NCBI GenBank assembly: GCA_049997955.1
Contig: JAEBDY010000015.1
Location: forward strand, 224,808 to 288,807
DNA: 64,000 nucleotides
Direction of reading: 5' to 3'
DNA from: Umezawaea sp049997955
GTDB lineage: Bacteria > Actinomycetota > Actinomycetes > Mycobacteriales > Pseudonocardiaceae
The position numbers and the translations under genes are program-made. Shown here piece by piece: positions 33,372 to 41,619 of the stretch. Every line of letters begins with the position of its first letter. Positions within the stretch are counted from its first letter, which is position 1. The notes below the pieces were generated by a model. That model saw only the letters and a program-made list of their open reading frames with translations. It ran no database searches and was not told the origin of the DNA.

Positions 33372-34616
33372 TCAGGCTTTCACGTACGCGAACTGCCGAA
33401 CGTCCAGGTAGCCCACCCGGAACCCGGCCTCGGAGTAGGCGAGGTAGAACTCCCACATGCGGCGGAACGTCTCGTCGAAGCCGAAGCCGTTGATGTCGTC
33501 CCACCTGGTCAGGAACGTCTCGCGCCACTGCCGGAGCGTCTCGGCGTAGTCGAGGCCGAACGTCCGGGAGCGCACCTCGCGCAGCCCGGTGTGCTCCCGG
33601 ACGGTCTTGTCCATCGCCTGCACGGACGGGATCAGGCCACCGGGGAACACGTACTTGTGGATCCACGTGTAGCTGCGTGCGCTGGCCAGCATCCGGTCGT
33701 GCGGCATGGTGATCGCCTGGAGACCGACCCGGCCGCCGGGCACGAGCACCCGGTCGAGCACGCCGAAGTAGGTCGGCCAGTACTCGGCGCCGACGGCCTC
33801 GATCATCTCCACGCTGACCACGGCGTCGTACCGGCCGCGCTCCTCGCGGTAGTCGCGCAGGTGGATGTCGACCCGGTCGGACAGGCCGGCCCCGGCGACC
33901 CGCTCCTGGGCGAGCTTGCGCTGCTCGGCGGAGAGGGTCAGCGACGTCACGGTCGCGCCGCGCTGCGCGGCCCGCACGGCGAGCGCGCCCCAGCCGGTGC
34001 CGATCTCCAGCACCCGGCTGCCCTCGCGGACGCCCGCGTAGTCGAGCACGCCGTCGATCTTGCGGAGCTGGCCCTCGACCAGGTCGCGGTCGCCGCCGTC
34101 CTCGTCGAACAGGGCGGACGAGTAGCTCATGGTCTCGTCCAGGAAGGTCGCGAACAGGTCGTTCGACAGGTCGTAGTGGCGTTGGATGTTCTGCCGAGCG
34201 CCCTCGACGGAGTTGACCTCGGAGTCCGGGTGGCGCAGCTCGACCCAGCGGCGCATGAGCTGGAGCTTCGGCGGGATGAGCGTGGTGAGCTTCGCGGCGA
34301 ACGCGCTGAGCAGGTCGGCGAGCGCCGTCGTGCTCCAGTCCCCCACCATGTACGCCTCGCCGAAGCCGATCTTGGCGTCGGCGCCGAGGCGGTGGAAGAA
34401 CGCGAGGGGCCGGTGGATGCGCATCACCGGCGCGTCCGGGCCGCCCGCGCCGAGGCGGACGCCGTCGGGCAGCACGACGCGCACGGGCAGCGGGGCGACC
34501 GCGCGGCGGAACAGGGCTTCGGCGACCTGGGCCTTGAACGGCGAGTTCGGCGGGGTGGTCAGGCCCGGCCACACACCCTGGCTCGGGCGGGGCACCGAAA
34601 CGTCGATCGTGCTCAT
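33372..34616 (-). CDS. cyclopropane-fatty-acid synthase family methyltransferase (UfaA1-like)
   Basis: 414 aa. The SAM site is EIGTGWGALAVRAAQRGATVTSLTLSAEQ; family blocks are QRHYDLSNDLFATFLDETMSYSSALF, SVEMIEAVGAEYWPTYF and ITMPHDRMLASARSYTWIHKYVFPGG. It adds a one-carbon unit from S-adenosylmethionine to a double bond of membrane-lipid acyl chains. The gene order flavoprotein, DUF1365, CFA synthase matches the Rv0449c-Rv0448c-ufaA1 block of M. tuberculosis and similar sigma-controlled proteobacterial sets. ATG at 34616 has CAGGAG seven bases ahead and overlaps the previous stop by four bases. Confidence 0.9.
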   Translation of the reverse strand: MSTIDVSVPRPSQGVWPGLTTPPNSPFKAQVAEALFRRAVAPLPVRVVLPDGVRLGAGGPDAPVMRIHRPLAFFHRLGADAKIGFGEAYMVGDWSTTALADLLSAFAAKLTTLIPPKLQLMRRWVELRHPDSEVNSVEGARQNIQRHYDLSNDLFATFLDETMSYSSALFDEDGGDRDLVEGQLRKIDGVLDYAGVREGSRVLEIGTGWGALAVRAAQRGATVTSLTLSAEQRKLAQERVAGAGLSDRVDIHLRDYREERGRYDAVVSVEMIEAVGAEYWPTYFGVLDRVLVPGGRVGLQAITMPHDRMLASARSYTWIHKYVFPGGLIPSVQAMDKTVREHTGLREVRSRTFGLDYAETLRQWRETFLTRWDDINGFGFDETFRRMWEFYLAYSEAGFRVGYLDVRQFAYVKA

Positions 34617-35335
34617 CGGTTGCTCCTGGGGATGATCGGCAGACGCCGCAGCCACAGCGCGATGCCGTGGATTCGAATGAGGGTGGAGACGCGGAGGGTC
34701 ATCAGCGGTCGCTTCACGAGGAGGCGGACGAGGCTCGCCGGGGAGACGGCCCTGCGGACGCCGTGCAGACCGGCGGTGAACGGGGTCCTCCCGTTCTGCC
34801 GCAGCGCGATCGTCACGGACAGCCGGTCGTCCGGCTCGGGCAGCCGCATGAGGTACCGGCCGCCCATCTCCAGGAACGGCGACACGTAGAACGCCTTGTC
34901 GACCTGGGCGCGGCCCGCGCTGTCGGGCCGCAGCAGGTACGGGTGCCGCTCGCCGTAGGTGTTGTGGACCTCCGCCACGACGCACGCCAGCGTCCCGTCG
35001 GGGCGGTGGCACCAGTACACGGACAGCGGGTTGAACACGTGGCCGAGCAGGCGGGCGTTGGCGAGCATCAGCACGCGTCCCCCCGCGAGGTCGACGCCGC
35101 GTTCGGCGAGCCACCGGTCGAGGTTCTCGCGGATCGTGCGGCCCCGCTCCGCGGCCGTGCCGGTGTGGGGCCCGAAGTGGTCACGGGCCTCGAACCGGGC
35201 GAACGGCCGCAGCCACCGCGGCAGCTCCGGCAGCCGGTCGAGGTCGACCAGCCACAGGTAGACCTTGTGGCTGAACGCGCGGTCGAGCCGTTCGCGCCGG
35301 GTGTGGCTGACCTCGGCCTCGTAGAGGGCCGTCAC
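34613..35335 (-). CDS. DUF1365 family protein
   Basis: 240 aa. TALYEAEVSHTRRERLDRAFSHKVYLWLVDLDRLPELPRWLRPFARFEARDHFG, then RVLMLANARLLGHVFNPLSVYWCHRPDG, and VDKAFYVSPFLEMGGRYLMRLPEPDDRLSVTI are signature blocks of DUF1365. The biochemical role is unknown, but it is nearly always between a flavoprotein and a CFA synthase, so a part in unsaturated or branched fatty-acid modification is likely. GTG at 35333-35335 gives a 4-base overlap with the upstream gene, fitting the rest of the operon. Confidence 0.88.
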   Translation of the reverse strand: MTALYEAEVSHTRRERLDRAFSHKVYLWLVDLDRLPELPRWLRPFARFEARDHFGPHTGTAAERGRTIRENLDRWLAERGVDLAGGRVLMLANARLLGHVFNPLSVYWCHRPDGTLACVVAEVHNTYGERHPYLLRPDSAGRAQVDKAFYVSPFLEMGGRYLMRLPEPDDRLSVTIALRQNGRTPFTAGLHGVRRAVSPASLVRLLVKRPLMTLRVSTLIRIHGIALWLRRLPIIPRSNR

Positions 35336-36606
35336 CAGCGCACCCCGAGGCTCTCGGCGGCTCGGACGCCCGACGCGCACCCGTCCTCGTGGAAGCCCCA
35401 GCCGTGGTAGGCGCCCGCGAACGCGATGACGTCGGTGTTGAGGGACGGCAGACGTCGTTGCGCGGCAACGGATTCCGGCGTGTAGACGGGGTGCTCGTAG
35501 ACCATCTTGGCCAGCACCGCGCGCTCGTCGATCCGGTCGGTCGCGTTGAGCGTGACGACGTAGTCGAGCGGTTCGACCAGCCGCATCAGGCGGTTCATGT
35601 GGTAGCTGACGACGACCGGGCCCGACTCCTGGCGGCAGGAGGTCTTGAGCAGGTTCCAGGACGCCTTCGCGCCGCTGGTCCTCGGCAGGACGCTCGGGTC
35701 GTTGTGCATCCAGGTCTCGTTGCGGGAGTAGGTGAACGCGCCCAGCACGGCCTTCTCCTCGGGGGTCGCGTCACCGAGCAGCCGCAGCGCCTGGTCGGGG
35801 TGCGTGGCCACGACGACCTTGTCGACCTCGTACCCCTGGTCCGCGTCGTCGCGCAGCTCGACGCCGTCGGCCGTGCGCACCAGCGAACGGACCGGCGTGG
35901 ACACGTGCACGGCCGTCAGGCCCTTGGCCGCGCGCTCGACGTAGCTGCGCGAGCCGCCGACGACGGTGCGCCACTGCGGTGCGCCGCCGATGGCGAGCAT
36001 CCCGTGGTTGGCGAGGAACTCGAACAGGTAGCGCGCCGGGTAGCGGGTGCTCAGGCCGGGGCCCGAGGACCACACCGCGGACACGACCGGTACCACGAAG
36101 TGGTCGACGAAGTAGCGCGAGTAGCCGCCGATGGCGAGGAACGCGCCGAGCGTGACGTCCCCGGTGTCCGGGGAGGCGACGAGCCTGCGGGCGTGCCGGT
36201 GGAAGCGGGCGACCTCGGCCAGCATCCGCAGGTAGGCGGGCTTGGCCAGGTTGCGCGGCTGGGCGAACAGGCCGGGCAGCTTGCGGGCCCCGGCGTACTC
36301 CAGGCCGCAGCCGTCGCAGCGCACGCTCATCGACATCTCGGAGTCCTGCGTGGACACGCCCAGCTCGCGGAACAACCGCAGCAGGTTCGGGTAGGTGCGC
36401 TCGTTGTGCACGATGAACCCGCTGTCGACCACCGCCGTGCCACCGTCCGGAGTGGTCAGCTCGTGGGTGTGGGCGTGGCCGCCGAGCCGGTCGTCCGACT
36501 CGAACAGCAGCACGTCGTGCTGCCGCTGGAGCAAGTACGCCGCGGTCAGACCGGACACGCCGCTGCCGATCACGGCGACCCGTCGACGTCCGGATTCCTG
36601 TGCCAC
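35332..36606 (-). CDS. FAD-dependent amine-oxidase-like flavoprotein
   Basis: 424 aa. Dinucleotide-binding motif VAVIGSGVSGLTAAYLLQRQHDVLLFESDDRLGGHAHT at the N-terminus, DSGFIVHNERTYPNLLRLFRELGV next, then VVVATHPDQALRLLGD and the C-terminal FAD contact FAGAYHGWGFHEDGCASGVRAAESLG. It resembles the flavoproteins that accompany CFA synthases and DUF1365, such as Rv0449c and the desaturase-like enzymes of furan fatty-acid synthesis. It probably oxidises the acyl chain before or after methylation. First gene of the three-gene lipid operon. The alpha/beta-hydrolase gene ends only 15 bases upstream. Confidence 0.88.
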   Translation of the reverse strand: MAQESGRRRVAVIGSGVSGLTAAYLLQRQHDVLLFESDDRLGGHAHTHELTTPDGGTAVVDSGFIVHNERTYPNLLRLFRELGVSTQDSEMSMSVRCDGCGLEYAGARKLPGLFAQPRNLAKPAYLRMLAEVARFHRHARRLVASPDTGDVTLGAFLAIGGYSRYFVDHFVVPVVSAVWSSGPGLSTRYPARYLFEFLANHGMLAIGGAPQWRTVVGGSRSYVERAAKGLTAVHVSTPVRSLVRTADGVELRDDADQGYEVDKVVVATHPDQALRLLGDATPEEKAVLGAFTYSRNETWMHNDPSVLPRTSGAKASWNLLKTSCRQESGPVVVSYHMNRLMRLVEPLDYVVTLNATDRIDERAVLAKMVYEHPVYTPESVAAQRRLPSLNTDVIAFAGAYHGWGFHEDGCASGVRAAESLGVRW

Positions 36607-36621
36607 GGGTGTGTCCTCTCG

Positions 36622-37320
36622 TCAGTGTGCCGTCTTGAGCGGGACGTCCAAGCCGTCCGGTGTGCGCTCTCGCATTGCGTTCGCGATGTCGGGCGCCGGC
36701 GGTTCGAAACCGAGTTCCCCCAGGACGAAGTCCACGACGAGCCGGGTCCAGTCGCCCGCGCGCTTGAGCATCGCGTGACCGTCGCCGAGCACGGAGAACC
36801 TGGCCACCCGGTTCGCCACCGTCCTCGCCTGGACGGCGTACCGGTAGGACGCGGCCGGGTCGGTCATCCGCTCGCGGTCGCCGTGCGCGATGAGCAGGGA
36901 GCGGCCCGCGAGCTGCTCGAAGGGCTCGCCGGGTTCGATCCACGGCGCCAGCCCGCACACCGCGACCACGGTCGGGTGGTCGGCAACGCGCAGCGCGGTG
37001 CGCGCGCCCATGGAGTGCCCGACGAGCACCACCGGAACGCCGGGGTGCTCGCGGTCGACCTCGGCGAGCGCCCACCGGGCGTCGCGGACCGGGTCGAGGT
37101 CGGGGGCGTTCCAGCCGCGGACCCGGTAGCGGAGCATCCGCACTTCGAGCCCCCGGCGGCCGCCCGCGGCGTGCAGCGCTCGGCCGAACGGCACCATCCG
37201 CAGGACGGCCAACTGGTAGCGGTTCACCCGACCGTGGCCGCGTGACCGTCCGCCGTGCAGCACGAGTGCCACGGCGCGCACGTCGGCCGACGCCCTGAGC
37301 ACGTCGACTTGGGGCTCCAT
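36622..37320 (-). CDS. alpha/beta-fold hydrolase
   Basis: 232 aa. VALVLHGGRSRG carries the oxyanion-loop HGG, the nucleophile elbow is VVLVGHSMGARTA, the acid Asp is likely in LIAHGDRERM and the His in VLGDGHAMLKRAG. All triad residues can be seen. Substrate unknown; the short lid suggests a small ester or lipid. Its stop lies 15 bases before the flavoprotein start on the same strand, so it may lead the lipid operon and act on the same acyl products. ATG at 37318-37320. Confidence 0.84.
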   Translation of the reverse strand: MEPQVDVLRASADVRAVALVLHGGRSRGHGRVNRYQLAVLRMVPFGRALHAAGGRRGLEVRMLRYRVRGWNAPDLDPVRDARWALAEVDREHPGVPVVLVGHSMGARTALRVADHPTVVAVCGLAPWIEPGEPFEQLAGRSLLIAHGDRERMTDPAASYRYAVQARTVANRVARFSVLGDGHAMLKRAGDWTRLVVDFVLGELGFEPPAPDIANAMRERTPDGLDVPLKTAH

Positions 37321-37395
37321 GCCGACATGTTCGAATCGGCGGATGCTCGCGGATGACCATTGCGATCCAGATCACAAGGGCTTCACCGCGCCTAC

Positions 37396-37442
37396 GACCC
37401 GGCCCCCGGTAGCCGCACGTCGTGCGTGCCGGGGGCCGGGTC
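37396..37442 (-). terminator. terminator of the helD gene
   Basis: A perfect 14-bp stem (GACCCGGCCCCCGG with its complement) around a 19-base loop that itself can pair (GCACG/CGTGC). It lies 20 bases past the helD stop on the minus strand. Confidence 0.8.
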
Positions 37443-37461
37443 GGGAGGGGAACCGCCGCGC

Positions 37462-39657
37462 CTACCGGTGGTTCCCGGCACGGGCCGGGGTCCCGGATTC
37501 GACGAGTCCGGCCAGGGCGGGAGGCAGCGCCCCCTGGTGCAGGACGCCGAGGCGCTGGGTGGCGCGGGTGAGGGCGACGTAGAGCTCGGCGGCGCCGCGC
37601 GGGCCGTCGGCGAGGATCCGTTCCGGCTCCACGACCAGGACGGCGTCGAACTCCAGGCCCTTGGTCCCCGACGCCGCCACCGCTCCCGGCACACCGGGTG
37701 GTCCGATCACGACGCTGGTGCCCTCGCGACCGGCCTCGTCCCGGACGAACTCCTCGATCGCGGCGGTCAGTCCGTCCTCGGTGACCCGCCTGGACCACGG
37801 CTGGACGCCGCACGCGCGGACCGACTCCGGCGGCTGGACCTCCGGCGCGAACTCGGCGAGCAGCGCGGCGGCGACGGCCATGATCTCCGCCGGGGTGCGG
37901 TAGTTCACCGTCAGCGCCCGGTAGACCCAGCGGCCGGGCACGTACGGCTCCAGCACCTCGCCCCACGACCTCGCCCCGGCCTCCGACCGGCGTTGGACGA
38001 GGTCGCCGACCACCGTGAACGAACGGCCGGGGCAGCGCCGCATCAGCACCCGCCAGTCCATTTCGGACAGCTCCTGGGCCTCGTCGACCACGACGTGCCG
38101 GTAGGTCCAGTCCCGGTCTGCGGCGGCGCGTTCGACGAGTTCACGGGTGTCGTGCTCGACGAAGCGCTCCGCCAGGTCCTCGGCGAAGAGCAGGTCCGTG
38201 GCGAACAGGTGGTCGTCGTCGTCCATCGAGTCCTGGCGGCCGACGAGGCCGTCCAGCACGGCGGCGGCGTGCGCGGCCTCGGCCCGCCGCTCCCGCTCGG
38301 CGGTCCGGTCGACGGGCTGGTCGGGCCCCAGCAGGTCGACCAGTTCGTCGAGCAGCGGCACGTCGGACACCGTCCAGGCGTCGCCGTCGGCGCGCAGCAG
38401 CGCCGGGTCCGCGCCCGCCGCCCGCAGCCGGTCGGGGGACGAGTACAGCTCCGCCAGCAGCGCACCCGGCGTCAGCACCGGCCAGAGCTCGTCGAGCGCG
38501 GCGGTGAACGCGGTGTCCTCGGCCAACTCCTTGCGCAGGTCCGTCCGCATCCGCTCCCACGAGTCCCGGTCCGACCGGGTCAGCCAGCCCTTGCCGATCC
38601 GACCGATCGCCCGTTCGGTGAGGGCGAACGTGACGACCTCGGTGAACACCGCGCGGGCCTCGTTGTGCGGCAGCCCGCTCGCGCGCGCCTCGTCCCTGGC
38701 CCACTGCGCGGTCTCGGCGTCGATCCTCCCCGCGACGCCCCCCAGTTCGATCGGCAGCGGGTGCTCCGGCAGCCGCTGCCGGTCGGCGACGGCGGCCGCG
38801 AGCACGTCGAGGAACTTCAGCGATCCCTTGAGCCGCGCGGCTTCCGGGGCGTCCTCCGCGGTGACGTGCAGGCCGGGCACGAGGTCGCCGGTGGTCGTGA
38901 ACACCACGTCCGACTCGCCGAGCGACGGCAGGACGCGGCCGATGTGGTTCAGGAACACCGGGTTCGGCCCGACCACGAGCACGCCGTGGCGCTCCATCCG
39001 CTCCCGCTGGGTGTAGAGCAGGTAGGCGACGCGGTGCAGCGCCACCACGGTCTTCCCGGTGCCCGGACCGCCCTCGATCACCAGCACGCCGGGGTGGTCG
39101 AGCCGGATGACCTCGTCCTGCTCGGCCTGGATCGTCGCCACGATGTCGCGCATCCCGACACCGCGCGGCGCGTTGACCGCCGCGAGCAGCGCCGCGTCCC
39201 CCCGCTCGCCGCTGTCCGGGCGGCCGAGCACCTCGTCGGTGAAGTCGACCACCTGGCGTCCGCGCGTGTGGAACTGGCGGCGGCGGCGCACGTCCTCCGG
39301 GGTCGCGGCGGTGGCGACGTAGAACGGGCGCGACGCGGGCGCCCGCCAGTCCAGCAGCACCGGCTCGTAGTCGTCCTCCGCGTCGAAGAGGCCGATCCGC
39401 CCGATGTACGAACGATCACCCGAAAGGGTGTCCAACCGGCCGAAGCACAGCCCGTTGGTCCCGAAGTCCAGCCGCTTCAGCTCCTTGGCCGACGTGCGCA
39501 CCCGGACGTCCCGTTCCATGGGCGTCCCACCGGTCCCCCGCAGCGCCGCCTCGTACTCGCGCTTCACCCGCGCCCGCTCGGCGTCGAGCCGCTCGTAGAG
39601 CCCTGCCACGTACCCCCGCTCGGACCGCAGTTCCTCTTCGTACCCCTGAGTCGACAC
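37462..39657 (-). CDS. helR: HelD/HelR-type RNA polymerase recycling factor
   Basis: 731 aa UvrD-like superfamily I ATPase. The N-terminal coiled coil (EEELRSERGYVAGLYERLDAERARVKREYE) is the secondary-channel arm. Then come IGRIGLFDAEDDYEPVLLDWRAPASRPFY, a common HelD block, Walker A GGPGTGKTVVALHR, Walker B VVDEAQELSEMDW, and the C-terminal RecA motifs NYRTPAEIM and VALTRATQRLGVLHQG. HelD proteins remove RNA polymerase from DNA. In actinobacteria those under a rifamycin-associated element (HelR) displace rifamycins and give resistance. That element is present 133 bases upstream. GTG at 39657 is the start that keeps the coiled coil and no more. The symbol is given because of the RAE, so its confidence is moderate. 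Confidence 0.82.
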   Translation of the reverse strand: MSTQGYEEELRSERGYVAGLYERLDAERARVKREYEAALRGTGGTPMERDVRVRTSAKELKRLDFGTNGLCFGRLDTLSGDRSYIGRIGLFDAEDDYEPVLLDWRAPASRPFYVATAATPEDVRRRRQFHTRGRQVVDFTDEVLGRPDSGERGDAALLAAVNAPRGVGMRDIVATIQAEQDEVIRLDHPGVLVIEGGPGTGKTVVALHRVAYLLYTQRERMERHGVLVVGPNPVFLNHIGRVLPSLGESDVVFTTTGDLVPGLHVTAEDAPEAARLKGSLKFLDVLAAAVADRQRLPEHPLPIELGGVAGRIDAETAQWARDEARASGLPHNEARAVFTEVVTFALTERAIGRIGKGWLTRSDRDSWERMRTDLRKELAEDTAFTAALDELWPVLTPGALLAELYSSPDRLRAAGADPALLRADGDAWTVSDVPLLDELVDLLGPDQPVDRTAERERRAEAAHAAAVLDGLVGRQDSMDDDDHLFATDLLFAEDLAERFVEHDTRELVERAAADRDWTYRHVVVDEAQELSEMDWRVLMRRCPGRSFTVVGDLVQRRSEAGARSWGEVLEPYVPGRWVYRALTVNYRTPAEIMAVAAALLAEFAPEVQPPESVRACGVQPWSRRVTEDGLTAAIEEFVRDEAGREGTSVVIGPPGVPGAVAASGTKGLEFDAVLVVEPERILADGPRGAAELYVALTRATQRLGVLHQGALPPALAGLVESGTPARAGNHR

Positions 39658-39789
39658 AGGCCCCTCACAGCGTTGAGCGGAGTTCGGTTCGACGGTGCCC
39701 GGGTCGTGCGCGCGGGCACCGGTGGCTCGTCCCGACCGACTCCCGTTTCCGCGGGTTCGGGCCACGGCCGGGGATTCTGCGGCACGACC

Positions 39790-39809
39790 GGGGTCTTGCC
39801 GCAAGCCCC
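39790..39809 (-). promoter_or_regulatory. rifamycin-associated element (RAE)
   Basis: The minus strand reads GGGGCTTGCGGCAAGACCCC, a near-perfect palindrome identical in its core (GGGGCTTGCGGCAAG) to the RAE known upstream of rifamycin-inactivating and helR genes in actinobacteria. It contains TTGCGG as a possible -35 of the helD promoter, with a weaker CAGAAT about 19 bases on. The other strand's copy overlaps a second promoter pointing to the epoxide-hydrolase gene. Confidence 0.85.
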
Positions 39810-39824
39810 CCGCTGCGCTATAAG
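39796..39824 (+). promoter_or_regulatory. plus-strand promoter overlapping the RAE
   Basis: TTGCCG (39796-39801), 17-base spacer, TATAAG (39819-39824): a good sigma-70-type promoter facing the epoxide-hydrolase-like gene. Its -35 box lies inside the RAE, so rifamycin could also affect this direction. A closer, separate -10 (TACAGT near 39926) suggests leaderless transcription of the same gene. Confidence 0.55.
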
Positions 39825-39939
39825 TTGGACTGGGAAGAGGTGACCACTCCCCTTTCCCGCTCCCCTCCCCGCCCGACACGGCGGGCACACGGTCGGCGCG
39901 GTCGGCTGGACGGGGACCTCGGCCACTACAGTCCGTCCG

Positions 39940-40770
39940 GTGGTCGAACACCTGAGCATCCCCACCCCCGCGGGCACCTTCGACGCGATCGGCGCGGGCC
40001 CCGAGAACGGCCGTCCGGTGCTGCTGCTGCACGGCTTCCCGCAGGGCGCGTCCTGCTTCGACCACCAGGTGGAGGTGCTCGGCGCGCAGGGCTACCGGGC
40101 GGTCGCGCCGGACCAGCGCGGCTACTCCCCCGGCGTGCGGCCGACCGTCGCCGCCCAGTACGGCATCACCCAGCTGGTGGGCGACGTGCTGGCCATCGCG
40201 GACGAGCTGGCGTGGCCGGTGTTCGACCTGGTGGGCCACGACTGGGGCGCCGCGGTGGCGTGGCACACCGCCGCCGACCACCCGGACCGGCTGCGGTCGC
40301 TGACCGCCGTGTCGACGCCGCACCCCGCCGCGCTGGCCGCGGCGATCCGCACCGACGAGGACCAGCACGCGCGGTCGCAGTACATGACCGAGTGGCGGAA
40401 CTCGAACACCGAGCAGCGGATGCTGGACAACGACGGCGAGGCGCTGCGCAGGCTGTTCGAGTGGAAGGTGTCGCCGAGCAAGGTCGACGAGTACGTGCGG
40501 CGGCTGTCCGTGCCGGGCGCGATGACGGCGGCGCTGAACTGGTACCGCGCGGGCCGGGCGGGCAGCCGGATCGACAAGGTGTCCGTGCCGACGATGTACA
40601 TCTGGAGCACCGAGGACACCGTGTTCGGCTCGGCGGCGGCGTTCGACACCGAGAACTGGGTCACCGGGCCGTACCACTTCCAGATGGTGGAGGACGTGTC
40701 GCACTGGATCCCGGACGAGGCATCGGAACTGCTGAGCAGCCTGGTGCTGGCGCACCTGTCCGTTCGCTGA
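39940..40770 (+). CDS. epoxide-hydrolase-like alpha/beta hydrolase
   Basis: 276 aa. HGFPQGASCFDHQ holds the HGxP oxyanion motif. The nucleophile is Asp in LVGHDWGAAVAW, as in epoxide hydrolases and dehalogenases rather than Ser. Acid D/E is in IWSTEDTVF and catalytic H in VEDVSHWIPDE. No Tyr pair for epoxide opening could be assigned with certainty. It is divergent from helD with the RAE between them, and GTG at 39940 lies a few bases after a TACAGT -10 box, so it may be leaderless. A role in detoxifying a rifamycin-like or other epoxide compound is speculation. Confidence 0.83.
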   Translation: MVEHLSIPTPAGTFDAIGAGPENGRPVLLLHGFPQGASCFDHQVEVLGAQGYRAVAPDQRGYSPGVRPTVAAQYGITQLVGDVLAIADELAWPVFDLVGHDWGAAVAWHTAADHPDRLRSLTAVSTPHPAALAAAIRTDEDQHARSQYMTEWRNSNTEQRMLDNDGEALRRLFEWKVSPSKVDEYVRRLSVPGAMTAALNWYRAGRAGSRIDKVSVPTMYIWSTEDTVFGSAAAFDTENWVTGPYHFQMVEDVSHWIPDEASELLSSLVLAHLSVR

Positions 40771-40853
40771 GCGGATTCCGGCTCGCGGCGAGATCGGCGT
40801 GGCGAATGTGGGCCAACCGTGAACCGTTGAAGCTTCCACCGCGTGATCAGTGC

Positions 40854-41039
40854 ATGACGGAGTTGACCTACTCGGAGTGGCGGGTCGCGACGCTCGCCGC
40901 CGGTGGCCACACCAACCGGGCGATCGCGAAGAGGCTGCACATCACGGTGAGCACGGTCGAGCAGCACCTGACCAGGGTGTACCGCAAGCTCGGTGTGGGC
41001 CGCAGAGCGGACCTGATCGGACACGAAGCCCTAGTCTGA
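40854..41039 (+). CDS. orphan LuxR-type HTH domain
   Basis: 61 aa. TYSEWRVATLAAGGHTNRAIAKRLHITVSTVEQHLTRVYRKLGVGRRADL is a complete LuxR HTH, of the type at the C-terminus of large LAL/MalT-like regulators. The frame upstream of the ATG shows no AAA or sensor domain, so this is either a real stand-alone HTH protein or the last exon-sized remnant of a longer regulator. It ends four bases before the ATG of the mocA-like gene. Confidence 0.55.
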   Translation: MTELTYSEWRVATLAAGGHTNRAIAKRLHITVSTVEQHLTRVYRKLGVGRRADLIGHEALV

Positions 41040-41043
41040 CCGC

Positions 41044-41619
41044 ATGTCGATCGCCGGGTTGCTGCTCGCGGCCGGTGCCGGGCGCCGGTTCGGCGCGCCG
41101 AAAGCGCTGGTCTCCCACCGCGGTTCCCTGTTCGTCGAGTCAGCGGCGGAAACGTTGCGGCAGGCGGGGTGCGACCCGGTGGTCGTGGTGCTCGGCGCGT
41201 CCGCCGACGAGGTGCGGGCACGGGCGTCGCTCGGCAGCGCGCTCGTGCTGGACAACCCCGACTGGGCGACCGGGATGGGGTCGTCGCTGCGGGTCGGGCT
41301 GACCGGGGTGGCGACGACCTCGGCCACCGCCGTGGTCGTGCTCCCGGTCGACACCCCCGGCGTGACCCCCGAGGCCGTACGACGGCTGGCGGCGCTCGCC
41401 GCTCCCGATGCCCTGGCGCGGGCGGACTTCCACGGCGAGCCCGGCCATCCCGTGCTGATCGGCCGGGCCCACTGGGCGGGCGTGCTGGCGACCTCCACCG
41501 GCGACGCGGGCGCCCGCGACTACCTCCGCGCCCATGAGGTGCTGTCCGTGCCGTGCGAGGACATCGCCCACGGCGCGGACGTGGACCGCCCGGAGGACCT
41601 AGACCACTGGCCGGAGTGA
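41044..41619 (+). CDS. MocA/MobA-like nucleotidyltransferase
   Basis: 191 aa. GLLLAAGAGRRFGAPKALV is the signature loop L-A-A-G-x-(G/S)-x-R-x-G, followed by VVVVLGASADEV, VVVLPVDTPGVTPEAVRRL with the metal-binding Asp and GHPVLIGRAHW. This set matches molybdenum cofactor cytidylyl- or guanylyltransferases that complete the cofactor for xanthine-oxidase-type enzymes. No molybdoenzyme genes are close, so the exact reaction is open. It overlaps the convergent MFS gene by 21 bases at its 3' end. Confidence 0.82.
   Translation: MSIAGLLLAAGAGRRFGAPKALVSHRGSLFVESAAETLRQAGCDPVVVVLGASADEVRARASLGSALVLDNPDWATGMGSSLRVGLTGVATTSATAVVVLPVDTPGVTPEAVRRLAALAAPDALARADFHGEPGHPVLIGRAHWAGVLATSTGDAGARDYLRAHEVLSVPCEDIAHGADVDRPEDLDHWPE

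Noticed and set aside
37462..40839. Reading the helD gene as a 1125-codon protein
   Set aside because: The upstream part is the antisense of the epoxide-hydrolase-like gene; the HelD coiled coil begins just after GTG at 39657.
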